DNA of 39,357 nucleotides from JBOGXB01 sp050694215. Its GTDB lineage: Bacteria; Actinomycetota; CADDZG01; WHSQ01. Below the pieces are notes generated by a model. That model saw only the letters and a program-made list of their open reading frames with translations, made no database searches and was not told where the DNA came from. Position numbers and translations under genes: made by a program. The number at the start of each line of letters is the position of its first letter. Within the stretch, counting starts at the first letter, position 1. This document shows, piece by piece, positions 13,396 to 24,502 of the stretch. The DNA lies in the NCBI GenBank assembly GCA_050694215.1, contig JBOGXB010000012.1:1-39357 (forward strand), read 5' to 3'.

Positions 13396-13462
13396 TGAGA
13401 CTATCCTGACGGTGCTGCCTCAGAGGTTATCAACTCTGTCCAGTGTTGTCAGGACTGTCTCA
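13396..13462. promoter_or_regulatory. Inverted-repeat operator between the xis-like and regulator/integrase operons
   Basis: TGAGACTATCCTGAC (13396-13410) and GTCAGGACTGTCTCA (13448-13462) are inverted copies with 13 of 15 positions matching, centred at 13429. On the minus strand a CTGACA (-35) and TAACCT (-10), spaced by 17 bp, lie within it; the right half-site abuts the ribosome site of the gene at 13477. This arrangement would let one protein (the 184-aa HTH protein or the Xis-like protein) control both directions. Confidence 0.6.
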
Positions 13463-13476
13463 AGGAGGGAGGAGCC

Positions 13477-14031
13477 ATGGCGGGAGGATTCAAGGTCACC
13501 GACCTAGTGCTATTCGGCAAGGAATTCGCGGTGCCCAAGCGCTTCACCGGCGCGATGACCATCAAGGCACTGCCCTACCGAGTCGAGATCGACGTCTCGC
13601 TTAAGGGCGAGCGCTTCCTATGCGAAGCACTACGGGCCGAACGCAAGAAAGGCGGACCCCCGGTCACCTCCGAGGGGATACGTAAGTTGCCCGTTGGGGA
13701 GCTCATTCGGACCGCGGCCTTGGCGTACATCCACCGCGTCAAAGCAAACCCAAAGGAAAAGGGCTCGGTCATCATCACCCCCACTCGCCTAACTGGATTC
13801 GAGCGGTTCGCCTCGAGCGGAGCCACCGATGAGGCCCTCGAGTACGTCGCGCTTGTGTATCGCCTCGCCTACGCCTGCAACGACAGTCCGACAAAAGCGG
13901 TCATGGATGCCTTCGGGCTCCCGCGCGCGACCGCGGGGCGGTGGATCGCGTCGGCGCGGGAACGTGGGTTCCTCGGCAAGTCATTAGGCGAACGCAAACC
14001 AGGAGCAGCACCGACCAGGAGGAGAAAGTAG
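13477..14031 (+). CDS. HTH-containing protein upstream of the integrase, probable regulator
   Basis: A 184-aa protein. AAGGAGGGAGGAGCC precedes the ATG. The N-terminal half is beta-rich and unknown (VTDLVLFGKEFAVPKRFTGA, ALPYRVEIDVSLKG). The C-terminal part (about 120-175) holds a helix-turn-helix: VALVYRLAYACNDSPTKAVM, then FGLPRATAGRWIASARERGF. I have seen the same end motif next to actinobacterial integrases. Its stop codon is immediately followed by the integrase ATG, so the two are one operon. A role in repressing the element or aiding recombination is inferred. Confidence 0.7.
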   Translation: MAGGFKVTDLVLFGKEFAVPKRFTGAMTIKALPYRVEIDVSLKGERFLCEALRAERKKGGPPVTSEGIRKLPVGELIRTAALAYIHRVKANPKEKGSVIITPTRLTGFERFASSGATDEALEYVALVYRLAYACNDSPTKAVMDAFGLPRATAGRWIASARERGFLGKSLGERKPGAAPTRRRK

Positions 14032-15150
14032 ATGGCACACATCGAGAAGCGAGCACGCAACATCTACCGGGCGCGCTACCGGGCGCCGAACGGCCGGGAA
14101 CGCTCCCAGACATTCAAGAGGCGCGCCGACGCCGAACGCTTCCTCGCCGAGATGACGACCGCGAAGGCTCGAGGGGCGTGGGTTGACCCGCGCGCGGGCC
14201 GCAAGCTCCTCGAGGAGTGGGCTGCCGAGTGCATGGAGCGCCGCGATCTGCGGCCCACGAGCGCCGCGCGCGACGAGGTCTATATGCGCCGCCACGTCCT
14301 CCCCCGCTTCGGTGATGTTCCCCTCGCCCGCATCGAGCGTAGAGACGTTCAGCGGTGGGTCGGCGACCTCAGCGCCAAGGGACTCGCCCCGGCGACCGTG
14401 AGGGCCTGTCATCGCCTCTTGTCGGGCGTCCTGGCCGAGGCCGTCGAGGAGCGCCTCATCCCTCAGTCACCGTGCCGCGGTGTGCGGCTCCCGCGCATCC
14501 CCCGTACTGAGCAACGCTTCCTGACCACGGAGCAGGTCGAACGTCTCGCCGAATCGATCGCTCCCGAGTACCGGGCCCTCATCTACTGCGCCGCCTATCT
14601 CGGCTGCCGCTGGGGCGAGCTTGTGGGCCTCAAGCGGGAGAACGTGAACCTGCTCAGGCGCGAGCTGACGATCCAAGGCACCCTGGAGGAGGTCTCGGGC
14701 GGGCTGACCTACGTCGAAGAGACCAAGACCAAGGCGTCGAGGCGAAGGCTCACCCTGCCGGCGTTCCTCGTTGAGATCCTCACGGACCATCTGGCAAGAG
14801 CGGTCCCCTCCGAGTATGTCTTTACGGGGCGCGATGGTGGCCTCCTACGGCGGTCCAACTTCCGCCGTCGCCACTGGAAGCCCGCCGGTGTGGCCGCCGG
14901 ACTCACGCCACTGCGGTTCCATGACCTGCGCCACACCTGCGCAGGCATCCTCATCGCGCAGGGCGCGCATCCCGCCGAGATCAAAGCACGCCTCGGCCAT
15001 ACGTCGATCAAGACGACGATGGACGTCTACGGGCACCTGCTCCCGAGCCTCGGTGACAAGCTCGACGAGGCCCTCGACGCGGCCCGCGCGGACGCGCGGT
15101 CGAACATCTCGCGGCCTGAGCGCGGCCTGGCGACTATCGACCGAACATAG
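14032..15150 (+). CDS. int: Tyrosine site-specific recombinase (integrase)
   Basis: 372 aa. Residues 1-60 are an arm-binding AP2-like domain (NIYRARYRAPNGRERSQTFK). Residues 70-150 are a SAM-like core-binding domain. Residues 160-345 are the catalytic domain. All six active-site residues are visible: R193 (CRWGELVGL), K in ETKTKASRRRL, H297 and R300 (HDLRHT), H323 (LGHTS) and Y333 (DVYGHL). It reads toward the tRNA-Val gene, and its stop codon is 40 bp from the tRNA 3' end, the usual arrangement for integrases that target tRNA genes. The last codons belong to a repeat also found at 6369. It should be functional. Confidence 0.95.
   Translation: MAHIEKRARNIYRARYRAPNGRERSQTFKRRADAERFLAEMTTAKARGAWVDPRAGRKLLEEWAAECMERRDLRPTSAARDEVYMRRHVLPRFGDVPLARIERRDVQRWVGDLSAKGLAPATVRACHRLLSGVLAEAVEERLIPQSPCRGVRLPRIPRTEQRFLTTEQVERLAESIAPEYRALIYCAAYLGCRWGELVGLKRENVNLLRRELTIQGTLEEVSGGLTYVEETKTKASRRRLTLPAFLVEILTDHLARAVPSEYVFTGRDGGLLRRSNFRRRHWKPAGVAAGLTPLRFHDLRHTCAGILIAQGAHPAEIKARLGHTSIKTTMDVYGHLLPSLGDKLDEALDAARADARSNISRPERGLATIDRT
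15107..15129 (+). repeat. Candidate integrase arm-type site, copy 3 (inside the integrase 3' end)
   Basis: TCTCGCGGCC-TGA-GCGCGGCCT lies 62 bp from the tRNA-Val end and within the integrase reading frame. It matches the copies at 6571-6592 and 4040-4060. Its presence at both element ends in the same orientation on the plus strand supports an arm-site role. Confidence 0.55.
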
Positions 15151-15235
15151 GTTCTGGGTCGCTCGAACGCTGGACCTGCGCTTATGTCGGTGGGCGGTAC
15201 TGGGATCGAACCAGTGACCTCTGCCGTGTGAAGGC
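15137..15235. repeat. 99-bp direct repeat copy B
   Basis: The partner of 6369-6467: end of the integrase gene, spacer and 45 nt of the tRNA-Val gene. Four mismatches, all in the first 36 bp. Confidence 0.9.
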
Positions 15236-15262
15236 AGCGCTCTCCCGCTGAGCCAACCGCCC
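15191..15262 (-). tRNA. tRNA-Val (anticodon CAC)
   Basis: A 72-nt cloverleaf on the minus strand. Acceptor GGGCGGT pairs with ACCGCCC, D-stem is GCTC/GAGC, anticodon stem is CTGCC/GGCAG with loop TTCACAC (anticodon CAC), and T-stem is ACTGG/CCAGT with loop TTCGATC. The discriminator is A and no CCA is encoded (CCG follows). The gene is complete despite the element inserted at its 3' end, because the element supplies an identical 3' part. Confidence 0.97.
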
Positions 15263-16544
15263 GAAGGGCGCCCATCCTACCGGTCCGGCTCCCGGGCAGA
15301 TAGGGTGCCGTTCCGATGGGGACCGTCATCCACCTATCCAAGGGTCACGCCCACTCCCAGACCAAGACCGGAGCGCGGGCCGGCTCCGACGGGAGGGTCG
15401 CCCTCGTCCTCGGAGGCGGAGGGATCACGGGCGCCGCCTACCACCTCGGCGTGCTCAACGCGATGAATGCGATGAGCGAGCGCGCCTCCGTGAACGACTT
15501 CGATCTCTATGTAGGCACGTCGGCGGGGTCCGTCCTCGCGGCCTGTCTCGCAAACGGGATCACGCCCGAGGATCTCGTCCTCTCCAACCTGGGTCATCCC
15601 ACGGCCACGATCTCCGGGATCGGCGCGGACGAGGTCATGCGACTCGACCGGATCGGGCTTCTGCGAGCCCTGATCAGGTGGCCTCGCGGGGTTCTGGGCG
15701 CGCTTCGACGCTACGCCGGTCACCCCTTTACCACCTCGATCATCGACGGGCTGGGTGCGCTGGCGGAAGGGCTCCCTCCGGCCCTCTACACCACCGACGG
15801 AACCGAGCAATGGCTTCGCACCTCCTTACGGCCCCGGGCCGTAGCAACGATTTCCCGAGGACGCGCCGCAAGCTCCTCATCACGGCTACGGACCTGGACT
15901 CAGCCCAGAGGGTGGTCTTCGGTGCGGACGAGGGGCCCGATGCGACGATCTCCGAGGCCGCGGCGGCCTCCACCTCCATTCCGCTTCTCTACACGCCGAG
16001 GCACATCGGCAACCGCACCTATGTCGACGGAGCCCTTCGCTCGACGACGAACATCGACGTCGCGATCGGGCACGGTGCCAAGCTCGTGATCTGCGTGAAT
16101 CCGCTCGTCCCCTACATCCACGACATCCGCCACCTTGTGCCGTCCGCTACGGGGCTGCCTTCGAGACACATCTACGAAAAGGGCTTCCCACACATCGCGG
16201 CGCAATCCTTCCGGATAATGGCGCAAGCTCAGGTAGAGAAGGAGCTCGAGGTGACGAGTCACGCTCATCCCGATGTAGACATCATCCTCATAGAGCCGCG
16301 CGCGGACGACGAGCACCTTTTCGTCTTCAACCTGATGGACTACGCGTCGCGCGAGCGGATAGCCCGCCATGCGTTCGAGACCGTGGCGATCGACCTCGTG
16401 ACGCGTTTCCCCGATTACAAGCAGGTCCTCGGGCGCCATGGGGTCAGGATCAGCCGCGACCTGCTCATAGACCAGCTTCAGGGGATCGTGGAGGGAGCCG
16501 AGCCGCACTTCTACGGCGGCGACACCGGCCCGAGGGACCAGGAG

Positions 16545-19493
<2,949 letters not shown>

Positions 19494-19635
19494 CGCATCC
19501 AGCGTAAACGACGGACGTGTAACTTCCCTTCCACCCCTGACCAGGGACTCTGTGATGGCAAAAATAGGAACGAGAGAGGATCGCGGCGGGCCCGGCTCTC
19601 CGGGCCCCCTCGCAGCGTCCCAGTACGCTCGATGC

Positions 19636-20784
19636 ATGGCCGGCCTGTCCTCGTACCGGGACGAGTTCCCGATCGTCGGGGAGCGCACCTATCTGATCTC
19701 CGCGTCGCTCGGCCCCCTCTCGCGACGCAGCCGGGCCCTGGCCGAGGAGCACCTCGATCTGTGGCAGCGGTTGGGACCGGAGGAGCTGTGGTTCGGACAC
19801 GGCCTTCCGAAGCTGGAGCGCTGTCGGGAGCTGTTCGCCCGGATGATCGGAGCGGATGTCGATGAGGTGGCGACCATACCGTCCGTATCCGCAGGGCTCT
19901 CGTCCATCGCGACTGCTCTGACCTTCGACGATCGGCCCAAGGTCGTCCTGACCGACATGGACTTCCCCACGAACCACTACGTGTGGAGGGCGCAGGAGCG
20001 CAGGGGTGCGAAGCTCGACGTGGTCGTCTCCCCCGACGGCATCAGGATCGACGCGGACGATGTCGTAGGGCGGATCGACGAGCAGACGTGCGTGGTCAAC
20101 GTGAACAGGGTCCTGTTCGAGTCGTCCTGGATCATGGACCTTCCTCCGATCGTGGAATCGGCGCACCGGAACGGAGCGCTCGTCGTCGTCGATGACTTCC
20201 ACGGCAGCGGCATCGTGCCGATCGACGTTCACGCCCTCGGGATCGACCTCCTGGTCACAGGCGTGCTGAAATGGCTGTGCGGGGGGCAGGGGCTCGCCCT
20301 GCTCTATTGCAGGCGCGAGCTCATCGAGTCGATGCAGCCCGTCGTGGTCGGCTGGTTCGGAACGAAGAATCCCTTCGACTTCGACCGTTCGGGACTGCAC
20401 CTGAGGGATGACGCCCGCCGCTTCGAGACGGGTACGTACGCGCTCCCCCAAGCGTGGACGGCCTCCGGAGGACTCGAGATCATCGCCGAAGTGACGGTCG
20501 AGGCCATCCGCGCCCGGAACCAGGAGCTGACTAGAGGGGTCATCCAGCGTGCAGTCGACGTAGGCCTAGAAGTGCAGACGCCGAGGGAGGACGGACGCCG
20601 CGGCGGTCTGGTGCGTGTGCGCGTCCCGGGTGGCCGCACGGGGGCTGAGGAAGTGCTGCACCGGCTGTTCGAGCGCGACGTCGTGCTCGACTCTCGACAC
20701 GACGCGCTGCGAATCTCGCCTCATTTCTTCAATGACGAGTACGACCTGGACCGCTGCTTCGACGAGCTGAGAAAGGTGATCTGA
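19636..20784 (+). CDS. Class V aminotransferase-fold PLP enzyme
   Basis: 382 aa from ATG 19636. The PLP fold is visible: VATIPSVSAGLSSIATAL (phosphate-binding helix), KVVLTDMDFPTNHYVW, ALVVVDDFHGSGIVPIDVHA (Asp that holds the pyridine N) and DLLVTGVLKWLCGGQGLAL (Schiff-base Lys). The C-terminal small domain ends VLDSRHDALRISPHFFNDEY. The pattern fits kynureninase-like or cysteine-desulphurase-like enzymes, but the exact substrate cannot be read; the lack of a conserved Cys loop argues against a desulphurase. The gene is divergent from uvrA and convergent with uvrB. Confidence 0.85.
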   Translation: MAGLSSYRDEFPIVGERTYLISASLGPLSRRSRALAEEHLDLWQRLGPEELWFGHGLPKLERCRELFARMIGADVDEVATIPSVSAGLSSIATALTFDDRPKVVLTDMDFPTNHYVWRAQERRGAKLDVVVSPDGIRIDADDVVGRIDEQTCVVNVNRVLFESSWIMDLPPIVESAHRNGALVVVDDFHGSGIVPIDVHALGIDLLVTGVLKWLCGGQGLALLYCRRELIESMQPVVVGWFGTKNPFDFDRSGLHLRDDARRFETGTYALPQAWTASGGLEIIAEVTVEAIRARNQELTRGVIQRAVDVGLEVQTPREDGRRGGLVRVRVPGGRTGAEEVLHRLFERDVVLDSRHDALRISPHFFNDEYDLDRCFDELRKVI

Positions 20785-20834
20785 ATCACGGCGATGGCGC
20801 GAGCGAAGCCTCCACAGACAAGCCGGGCGGTCGG

Positions 20835-22838
20835 CTAACCGACCTCTCGAAGCTCTCTCCGCAGATCGGCTATCTCGTCGCGGATCCTGGCCGCGTACTC
20901 GAAGCGGAGATCCTCCGCCGCTTGATGCATCTCCTCCTCCAGCTGGAGGACCAACCGGCGCAGCTCATCCGGGCTCCCCCCTACCGGCTGTCGTCGCCGG
21001 CTCCTCGACCTCGAGGGGACCGTGGCACCGTCTCGCGATCTGCCCATACCCTCGATGAGGATGTCGCTCACGGCCTTGCGGATCGACTGCGGATCGATTC
21101 CGTGCTCCGCGTTGTACTCGAGCTGGATCCCCCGGCGCCGCTGTGTCTCGTTGATGGCGCGGCGCATCGAGTCGGTAACCTCGTCCGCGTACATGATCAC
21201 CTGACCCTCGACATTCCGAGCGGCTCGCCCGATGGTCTGGATCAACGACGTCTGCGAGCGGAGGTAGCCCTCCTTGTCGGCGTCCAGGATGGCGACGAGG
21301 GACACCTCGGGCAGGTCGAGGCCTTCCCGAAGCAGGTTGATCCCGACGAGGACGTCGAACTCGCCCAATCGCAGATCGCGCAGGATCTCGATCCGCTCGA
21401 CCGTATCGATGTCGCTGTGGAGGTAGCGCACGCGCACTCCCGACTCGAGTAGATAATCGGTGAGGTCTTCCGCCATCTTCTTCGTCAGAGTGGTCACCAG
21501 GACGCGCGCGTCGGCCTCGGTACGCCCGCGGATCTCCTCCATCAGGTCGTCGATCTGACCCCTCGTCGGGCGAACGATGACCTCTGGGTCGACCAAGCCG
21601 GTGGGACGCACGAGCTGCTCGATCGGCTTCTTGGAGTGCTTCAGCTCGAACGGACCGGGGGTGGCGCTCATGAAGACGGTCTGATCGACCGCGTCGAGGA
21701 ACTCGTCGTAGCGCAGAGGTCTGTTGTCGAGCGCGCTCGGCAGGCGGAAACCGTGCTCGACGAGCGTCTCCTTGCGGCTCCGGTCGCCCTCGTACATGCC
21801 GTTGAGCTGCGGCACACCAACGTGCGACTCGTCCACGACGACGAGGTAGTCCTCCGGGAAGTAATCGAGCAGAGTGTTGGGCTTCTGTCCCGGCAGGCGT
21901 CCCTCTATGTGCCGGGAGTAGTTCTCGATCCCGTTGCAGAAGCCGACCTCGCGCATCATCTCGAGGTCGTACTGGGTGCGCATCCGCAGCCGCTGAGCCT
22001 CGAGGAGCTTGCGTTCGTTCTCGAGCACCTTCAGACGGTCCTCGAGCTCGCTCTCGATCGCCACTATCGCGCGCTCCATCCGCTCCCTCGAGGCGACGTA
22101 ATGGGACGCCGGGTAGACGGTGACGTGGTCGAGGTCGTGAAAGATCTCGCCCGTTAGCGGATCCAGCTCGAGGATCCGGTCGACCTCGTCGCCGAAGAGC
22201 TCGATGCGAATTGCGCGCTCCTCGTAAGCCGGGAACACCTCGATCACGTCGCCTCGCACGCGGAACTTGCCCCTGATGAAGTTGATGTCGTTCCGCTCGT
22301 ACTGGATGTCCACGAGTCGCTGGACGATGAAGTCGCGATCGGCCGTCCCCCCGCGTGCCAGATCGACGACCTGGTTGAGGTACTCCTCCGGTGAGCCGAG
22401 CCCGAAGATGCACGAAACACTCGCCACGATCAGGACGTCCCTGCGCTGCAGCAGCGCACTCGTGGCCGAGTGTCGCAACCGCTCGATCTCGTCGTTGATC
22501 GACGAGTCCTTCTCGATATAGGTGTCCGACGACGGGACGTAGGCCTCAGGCTGGTAGTAGTCGTAGTAGCTGACGAAGTACTCAACCGAGTTGTGCGGGA
22601 AGAATTGCTTGAACTCGTTGCAGAGCTGAGCTGCGAGCGACTTGTTCGGAGCGATCACGAGGGTGGGCTTCTGGATCTGCTCCAGCGCCCATGCGATCGT
22701 GGCCGTCTTGCCCGTCCCGGTGGCCCCTAGAAGCGTGGAGAAGCGCTCGCCTCTCTGGACGCTCTCGACCAGCTGCGAGACGGCCGTGGGCTGGTCTCCG
22801 GACGGCGCGAAGTCGGCTTCCACCTTGAATGGGGGCAT
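20835..22838 (-). CDS. uvrB: Excinuclease ABC subunit B
   Basis: 667 aa. Walker A is GATGTGKT at residues 38-45. The beta-hairpin YYDYYQPEAYVPSSDTYIEK inserts into DNA. Helicase motifs include VVDESHVG and GLDLPEVSLVAILDADKEG with QTIGRAARN. The C-terminal UVR domain (about 625-662, EEEMHQAAEDLRFEYAARIR) binds UvrA/UvrC. It is full length and intact. The start is ATG 22838 with a TAGACT -10-like box exactly 6 nt upstream, suggesting a leaderless transcript. A GGTCGG/CCGACC hairpin spans the stop codon. Confidence 0.98.
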   Translation of the reverse strand: MPPFKVEADFAPSGDQPTAVSQLVESVQRGERFSTLLGATGTGKTATIAWALEQIQKPTLVIAPNKSLAAQLCNEFKQFFPHNSVEYFVSYYDYYQPEAYVPSSDTYIEKDSSINDEIERLRHSATSALLQRRDVLIVASVSCIFGLGSPEEYLNQVVDLARGGTADRDFIVQRLVDIQYERNDINFIRGKFRVRGDVIEVFPAYEERAIRIELFGDEVDRILELDPLTGEIFHDLDHVTVYPASHYVASRERMERAIVAIESELEDRLKVLENERKLLEAQRLRMRTQYDLEMMREVGFCNGIENYSRHIEGRLPGQKPNTLLDYFPEDYLVVVDESHVGVPQLNGMYEGDRSRKETLVEHGFRLPSALDNRPLRYDEFLDAVDQTVFMSATPGPFELKHSKKPIEQLVRPTGLVDPEVIVRPTRGQIDDLMEEIRGRTEADARVLVTTLTKKMAEDLTDYLLESGVRVRYLHSDIDTVERIEILRDLRLGEFDVLVGINLLREGLDLPEVSLVAILDADKEGYLRSQTSLIQTIGRAARNVEGQVIMYADEVTDSMRRAINETQRRRGIQLEYNAEHGIDPQSIRKAVSDILIEGMGRSRDGATVPSRSRSRRRQPVGGSPDELRRLVLQLEEEMHQAAEDLRFEYAARIRDEIADLRRELREVG

Positions 22839-22850
22839 GGGTCGAGTCTA
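22839..22850 (-). promoter_or_regulatory. Leaderless-type -10 box of uvrB
   Basis: TAGACT (22850-22845 on the minus strand) followed by 6 nt and the ATG. This TANNNT spacing puts the transcription start on the A of the start codon. No clear -35 is visible. Confidence 0.5.
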
Positions 22851-22915
22851 GCGACGTGGTGGACGAAAACCCTTTGGTCGGCGGTCGCTATCAGGCTTTT
22901 ACAGATGCGGACGGG

Positions 22916-24502
22916 CTAGAGGCCGAGCCCGTCGGCGACGCCGTCCACAGTGTCGATCAATCCACCCAGCAGGCCTCCGCCGCCAGAGCCGCTCGACCCA
23001 CCGGAGCCCGAGGTGCCGGAGCCCGAGGTACCGGAGCCACTGGACCCGCTCGACCCACCGTCTCCGGTAACTCCGTCAACCACTCCATCGATGGTGTCGT
23101 CCACGGTATCGACGGTGTCGTCCACGGTATCGACGGTGTCGTCCACGGTATCGACGGTGTCGTCCACGAGACCGCCGTCGCCCGAGCCGTCGGATCCGGA
23201 ACCCGAGCCGCCGGGCCCAGAGGAGCCGCTACCCGAGCTGCCGCTTCCGGACCCCGAGCTATCGCCGTCGGAGCCACTCCTGTCCTCCGGAGAGCCTTCG
23301 TGATCCGAGCCACCCTTAGGTTGGGAGGCCCGCCGTCCCGAGCCCTCCGGCCCGCCGGAGCTCGACACGGCGGCCATGTGAGCGGTGTCCCTTCCCGGTG
23401 AGCGCGGGGTTGCCACCTCGGTGGCGCTCGGCTCCACACGAATAATCGCGGCTGGGCTCAAGGCCGCGCCGGCGATCACCGCGGCACTCAACGCGGCTGC
23501 CGTCCCCGCCAGGCTCGAGGCCCCTGCTCCGCCCAACGAGGAGCCCAAATTGCCCACCAAGCGTTGCGGCATCGTCCAGAGAGTTGTCCACCATGCCACG
23601 GCGCGACGTCCCCGGTAGTAGGCAACAAAGGCGTGCACGGCATCGGCGTCCAGTTGAATCCCCGCCTCTTTCTTCAGAATCTCGATCGCCTTGCTGTGCC
23701 TCGACGCGCCTCGGTACGAACGAGTGGAGGTGATGGCGTCGAAGGTATCGGCAACGGCGATTATGCGAGCCCCCAAGGGGATGTCCTCGCCGCGCAGCCG
23801 GTCCGGATAGCCACCTCCGTCCAGGCGCTCATGGTGGTGTCTCACGATGGCGGTCAGCTTCTCGTTCCCCACTTGTGACACGAGCTCTCCGCCTTTAGGA
23901 GAATGCTCTTTTATCGCCGCGAACTCCTCATCGGTCAGCTTTCCGGGTTTGGTCAGTACCTCGTAGGGGACGTGGATCTTGCCCACGTCGTGGACGGCGC
24001 CTGCCGTACGGATCAGCTCGGCCTCTGCCCGTGGCAACTTCATGGCCTTGGCGATCATGTACGCGTGGCGCGCTACTCGCCGCGAGTGGCCGTGTGTATA
24101 CGGGTCTCTCGTCTCCAGGGCTCGGGCCAGCGCGGTGAGCACCTCGATCTGTTTCTCGGCCGTCACGTCGGAGCCCAGCGTGAAGCTGCCACCACCGTCC
24201 ACGAGCCGCTTCATGTCGGCGACGTATCGCTCGACGCGCAGGCGGCGGATCAGACCCCAGATCATGAGATCGGCGAACACGATGTCCCTCGAACCGCTGT
24301 GCCGCATCCACAGAGCCGAGCCTCCGGTCGCCGTTGCAACCGACAGGATCGCTCCCAGGGCGATCGACAACACTAGAGAGCTCGCGAGGCCGTTTCTCTG
24401 CAGGGCGACCACGGCGACGGCCGGGACGACGGCGACCAGCAACGTGGCAACGATCGCATGCGGCAGGTAACGAATCAGGCGAACCGATGAGCCGTCTTGC
24501 AC
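22916..24502 (-). CDS. Membrane HD-GYP phosphodiesterase with repetitive extracellular tail
   Basis: 528 aa. Two N-terminal helices (IVATLLVAVVPAVAVVALQ and LVLSIALGAILSVATA) are followed by an HD-GYP domain (about 115-285). Its motifs are the HD pair at 171-172 (GAVHDVGKIHVP), HHERLDGGGYP at 223-233 and AVADTFDAIT. These are the residues for hydrolysing cyclic di-GMP. A third helix (LAGTAAALSAAVIAGAALSP) would place the C-terminal 170 residues outside. This tail is Ser/Gly/Asp-rich, with a DDTVDTV heptad repeated and Gly-Ser blocks. GTG 24502 follows AAAGGGGTG. It lies in line with the histidine kinase, 348 bp downstream of it. The fused extracellular repetitive tail is unusual. Confidence 0.9.
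   Translation of the reverse strand: MQDGSSVRLIRYLPHAIVATLLVAVVPAVAVVALQRNGLASSLVLSIALGAILSVATATGGSALWMRHSGSRDIVFADLMIWGLIRRLRVERYVADMKRLVDGGGSFTLGSDVTAEKQIEVLTALARALETRDPYTHGHSRRVARHAYMIAKAMKLPRAEAELIRTAGAVHDVGKIHVPYEVLTKPGKLTDEEFAAIKEHSPKGGELVSQVGNEKLTAIVRHHHERLDGGGYPDRLRGEDIPLGARIIAVADTFDAITSTRSYRGASRHSKAIEILKKEAGIQLDADAVHAFVAYYRGRRAVAWWTTLWTMPQRLVGNLGSSLGGAGASSLAGTAAALSAAVIAGAALSPAAIIRVEPSATEVATPRSPGRDTAHMAAVSSSGGPEGSGRRASQPKGGSDHEGSPEDRSGSDGDSSGSGSGSSGSGSSGPGGSGSGSDGSGDGGLVDDTVDTVDDTVDTVDDTVDTVDDTIDGVVDGVTGDGGSSGSSGSGTSGSGTSGSGGSSGSGGGGLLGGLIDTVDGVADGLGL
23085..23168 (-). repeat. 21-bp tandem repeat encoding VDDTVDT heptads
   Basis: Three exact 21-bp copies (23106-23126, 23127-23147, 23148-23168) and one degenerate copy (23085-23105). 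They encode VDDTVDT repeats in the tail of the HD-GYP protein. The perfect DNA identity suggests recent expansion and possible length variation. Confidence 0.9.

Larger units (their letters stand above)
6423..15235. mobile_element. Integrative element 2: capsid-bearing mini-prophage/satellite in tRNA-Val
   Basis: About 8.8 kb between two identical 45-nt tRNA-Val segments. The tRNA side carries an integrase, a divergent regulator/excisionase region, an AAA_25 ATPase and an HK97-type capsid gene. The distal side carries an ImmA/IrrE peptidase with a membrane protein, small zinc-ribbon proteins and a cargo gene. No portal, terminase, prohead protease or tail gene is present, so it cannot be a complete phage. 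It is either a reduced prophage or a satellite that uses other phages' functions. Candidate arm-type sites lie near both ends (6571 and 15107). Confidence 0.8.

Noticed and set aside
15301..15316. TAGGGT as a leaderless -10 box for the patatin-like gene
   Set aside because: The spacing to the ATG is 9 nt, longer than in the convincing cases, so the start mode is left open.
19494..19635. SOS (LexA) box expected upstream of uvrA, and likewise for uvrB at 22839-22900
   Set aside because: No GAAC-N4-GTTC or similar dyad is visible in either upstream region.
20829..20844. GGTCGG-CTAA-CCGACC hairpin at the uvrB stop as a terminator
   Set aside because: The stem is only 6 bp and there is no T-run on either strand.
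23085..23168. Regularly spaced short repeats that could suggest a CRISPR array
   Set aside because: The units are directly adjacent 21-bp tandem copies without spacers and lie in frame inside the HD-GYP gene.
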